NCBI GenBank assembly: GCA_050305975.1
Contig: JBNLGI010000188.1
Coordinates: 1-64,000 of the forward strand
DNA: 64,000 nt
Direction of reading: 5' to 3'
Source: Thiodiazotropha sp050305975
GTDB lineage: Bacteria; Pseudomonadota; Gammaproteobacteria; Chromatiales; Chromatiaceae
Shown: in pieces, positions 62,938 through 64,000 of the stretch
Layout of the letters: each line of letters opens with the position of its first letter
Numbering within the stretch: the first letter of the stretch is position 1
Position numbers and translations under genes: made by a program
Notes under the pieces: model-generated
What the model was told of the DNA's origin: nothing
The model's database searches: none
The model's input: the letters and a program-made list of their open reading frames with translations, nothing else

Positions 62938-64000
62938 TCAGTTTGATGCATCCCGGCCTTCGTCGGTTGACTGTTGCGAGATTGATAGCATTACCATCTC
63001 CCGATGTTCGGGGACCAGAGTGTCAAGCAGTTTGCTCAGCCGCTGGGTGTCCATCGCGTCGCAGGCTTCTGACATTTGGTCGAGGGTGTCATTGAGCCAG
63101 GACCAGTCAACCTCGCGGTGGCGAGCTAGAAGGACCTTTTCGTGGGCTGTTTTTTCCAGCTGTTCCTGCTCATGGAACAGCTCTTCATAGAGCTTCTCGC
63201 CGGGGCGTAGACCGATGTACTTTATGGCGATGTCCTCTCCCGGTGTACGTCCGGAGAGCCGGATCATCTGTTCCGCCAGGTAGCTGATCTTGATCGGTTC
63301 TCCCATATCGAGTACGAAGATCTCTCCTCCCTTGCCGAGTACCACCGTTTGCATGATGAGTTGGCACGCCTCGGGGATGGTCATGAAGTAGCGCTCTATG
63401 CGCGGATCGGTAACGGTAACCGGACCCCCGGCCTCGATCTGCTGGCGGAACAGGGGAATGACACTGCCGGCTGAGCCGAGAACGTTACCGAACCTGACGG
63501 TGATGAACCGGGTCTTCGAGTGGGTGTTGAGATTCTGACAGAAGATTTCGGCGGCACGCTTGCTTGCACCCATCACATTGGCCGGATTGACTGCCTTATC
63601 AGTGGAGACAAGGACGAAATCCTCGCAGCCGTGACGGTCCGCAGTATGGGCCAGTGTGCGTGTGCCCAGTACATTGTTGCGCAGGGCCTGCCTCAACTGG
63701 GGTTCGAGCATGGGAACGTGCTTATAGGCTGCAGCGTGGAAGACCACCTCCGGTTGATGATATTCGAACACGGTGTCGACGAAAGGTTGATCCGTCACAT
63801 CACCGAGATGGCAAGTGAGGTCCAGGTCCGGAAAGCTGCGTTGCAGCTCCATTTGTATGGTGTAGAGATTGAGCTCACTGTTTTCAATGATAACGAGGCT
63901 CTGAGGCTTGAGGCGAGAGACTTGTCGGCAAAGTTCAGAGCCGATGGAACCGCCTCCGCCGGAGATCAAAATACGCTTGTGGGACAGGCGTCGTGATATC
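62938..64000 (-). CDS. Nucleoside-diphosphate sugar epimerase/dehydratase (CapD/WbpM family), 5' end outside the window
   Basis: The C-terminal 354 residues of a CapD/WbpM-type enzyme. The NAD motif is ISGGGGSIGSELCRQVSRLK, then VFHAAAYKHVPMLEPQ, FVLVSTDKAVNPANVMGASK and FGNVLGSAGSVIPLFRQQI. It makes a keto-deoxy sugar nucleotide for surface polysaccharide. The frame continues to the window edge, where membrane helices of the long form would begin. It converges on the DJ-1 gene. Confidence 0.93.
   Translation of the reverse strand, partial: ISRRLSHKRILISGGGGSIGSELCRQVSRLKPQSLVIIENSELNLYTIQMELQRSFPDLDLTCHLGDVTDQPFVDTVFEYHQPEVVFHAAAYKHVPMLEPQLRQALRNNVLGTRTLAHTADRHGCEDFVLVSTDKAVNPANVMGASKRAAEIFCQNLNTHSKTRFITVRFGNVLGSAGSVIPLFRQQIEAGGPVTVTDPRIERYFMTIPEACQLIMQTVVLGKGGEIFVLDMGEPIKISYLAEQMIRLSGRTPGEDIAIKYIGLRPGEKLYEELFHEQEQLEKTAHEKVLLARHREVDWSWLNDTLDQMSEACDAMDTQRLSKLLDTLVPEHREMVMLSISQQSTDEGRDASN

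Overview
The window is a stretch of gammaproteobacterial chromosome carrying the replication-origin neighbourhood. Base composition is moderately GC-rich and genes are densely packed in short operons. The gene order mnmG, mnmE, yidC, yidD, rnpA, rpmH, dnaA, dnaN, recF, gyrB is the classical gammaproteobacterial oriC region. A TusA-type sulfur carrier with a PP-loop tRNA thiolase-like enzyme, an APS kinase, a class II cytochrome c, a rhodanese and a probable persulfide-sensing ArsR repressor suggest a sulfur-oxidising gammaproteobacterium (Chromatiales / Sedimenticola / Thiodiazotropha-like). That taxonomic reading is inference. There are no rRNA, tRNA, CRISPR, phage or insertion-sequence genes that I can support.

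Layout. 1-4.4 kb: the 5' part of mnmG, with an apparent one-base deletion, then a moxR / DUF58 / transglutaminase operon. 4.4-15.1 kb: the origin block, with ydcH, mnmE, yidC, yidD, rnpA and rpmH leftwards and dnaA, dnaN, recF and gyrB rightwards. It contains DnaA boxes and two exact parS (ParB) sites inside recF. 15.1-19.8 kb: a leftward operon glyQ-glyS-mazG-gmhB-plsC. 20.1-22.6 kb: a translationally coupled sulfur cassette (PP-loop thiolase-like, TusA, CDF cation transporter). 22.6-27.6 kb: nitrogen control, with glnA, a DUF4124 protein, ntrB and ntrC; NtrC operators, a sigma-54 promoter and an NtrC site over the ntrB promoter are readable. 27.8-38.6 kb: mixed genes (endonuclease V, a diiron ODP-type beta-lactamase-fold protein, a PDC sensor protein, hemE, a 3-hydroxyisobutyrate-dehydrogenase-like enzyme, small membrane proteins, a lipoprotein, PEP carboxylase). 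Two paralogous 26-27 residue membrane proteins are found here. 39-51.5 kb: a PEP-CTERM protein, a 1285-residue DUF3683 flavin/iron-sulfur oxidoreductase, cytochrome c, PilZ protein, tRNA nucleotidyltransferase, TraB protein, APS kinase, lipoprotein, AI-2E family permease and a second PEP-CTERM protein with a C-type lectin fold. 51.9-64 kb: an HDOD signalling protein, a dihydroorotate-dehydrogenase-family enzyme, trmL, then the yibN-secB-gpsA / gpmI-envC-ctpA-yibQ divergent cluster known from enterics, with an ArsR gene inserted between its halves, a DJ-1 protein, and a partial polysaccharide epimerase/dehydratase.

The most interesting observations are: (1) the paired tiny membrane proteins starting MLGSDKA; (2) the two identical 16-bp parS sites embedded in the recF reading frame; (3) the ArsR repressor with two cysteines 66 residues apart, the spacing of SqrR/BigR, beside a rhodanese and over a perfect operator dyad; (4) TGGTAT-type sigma-54 promoters in front of both PEP-CTERM genes; (5) the thiolase-TusA-CDF cassette.
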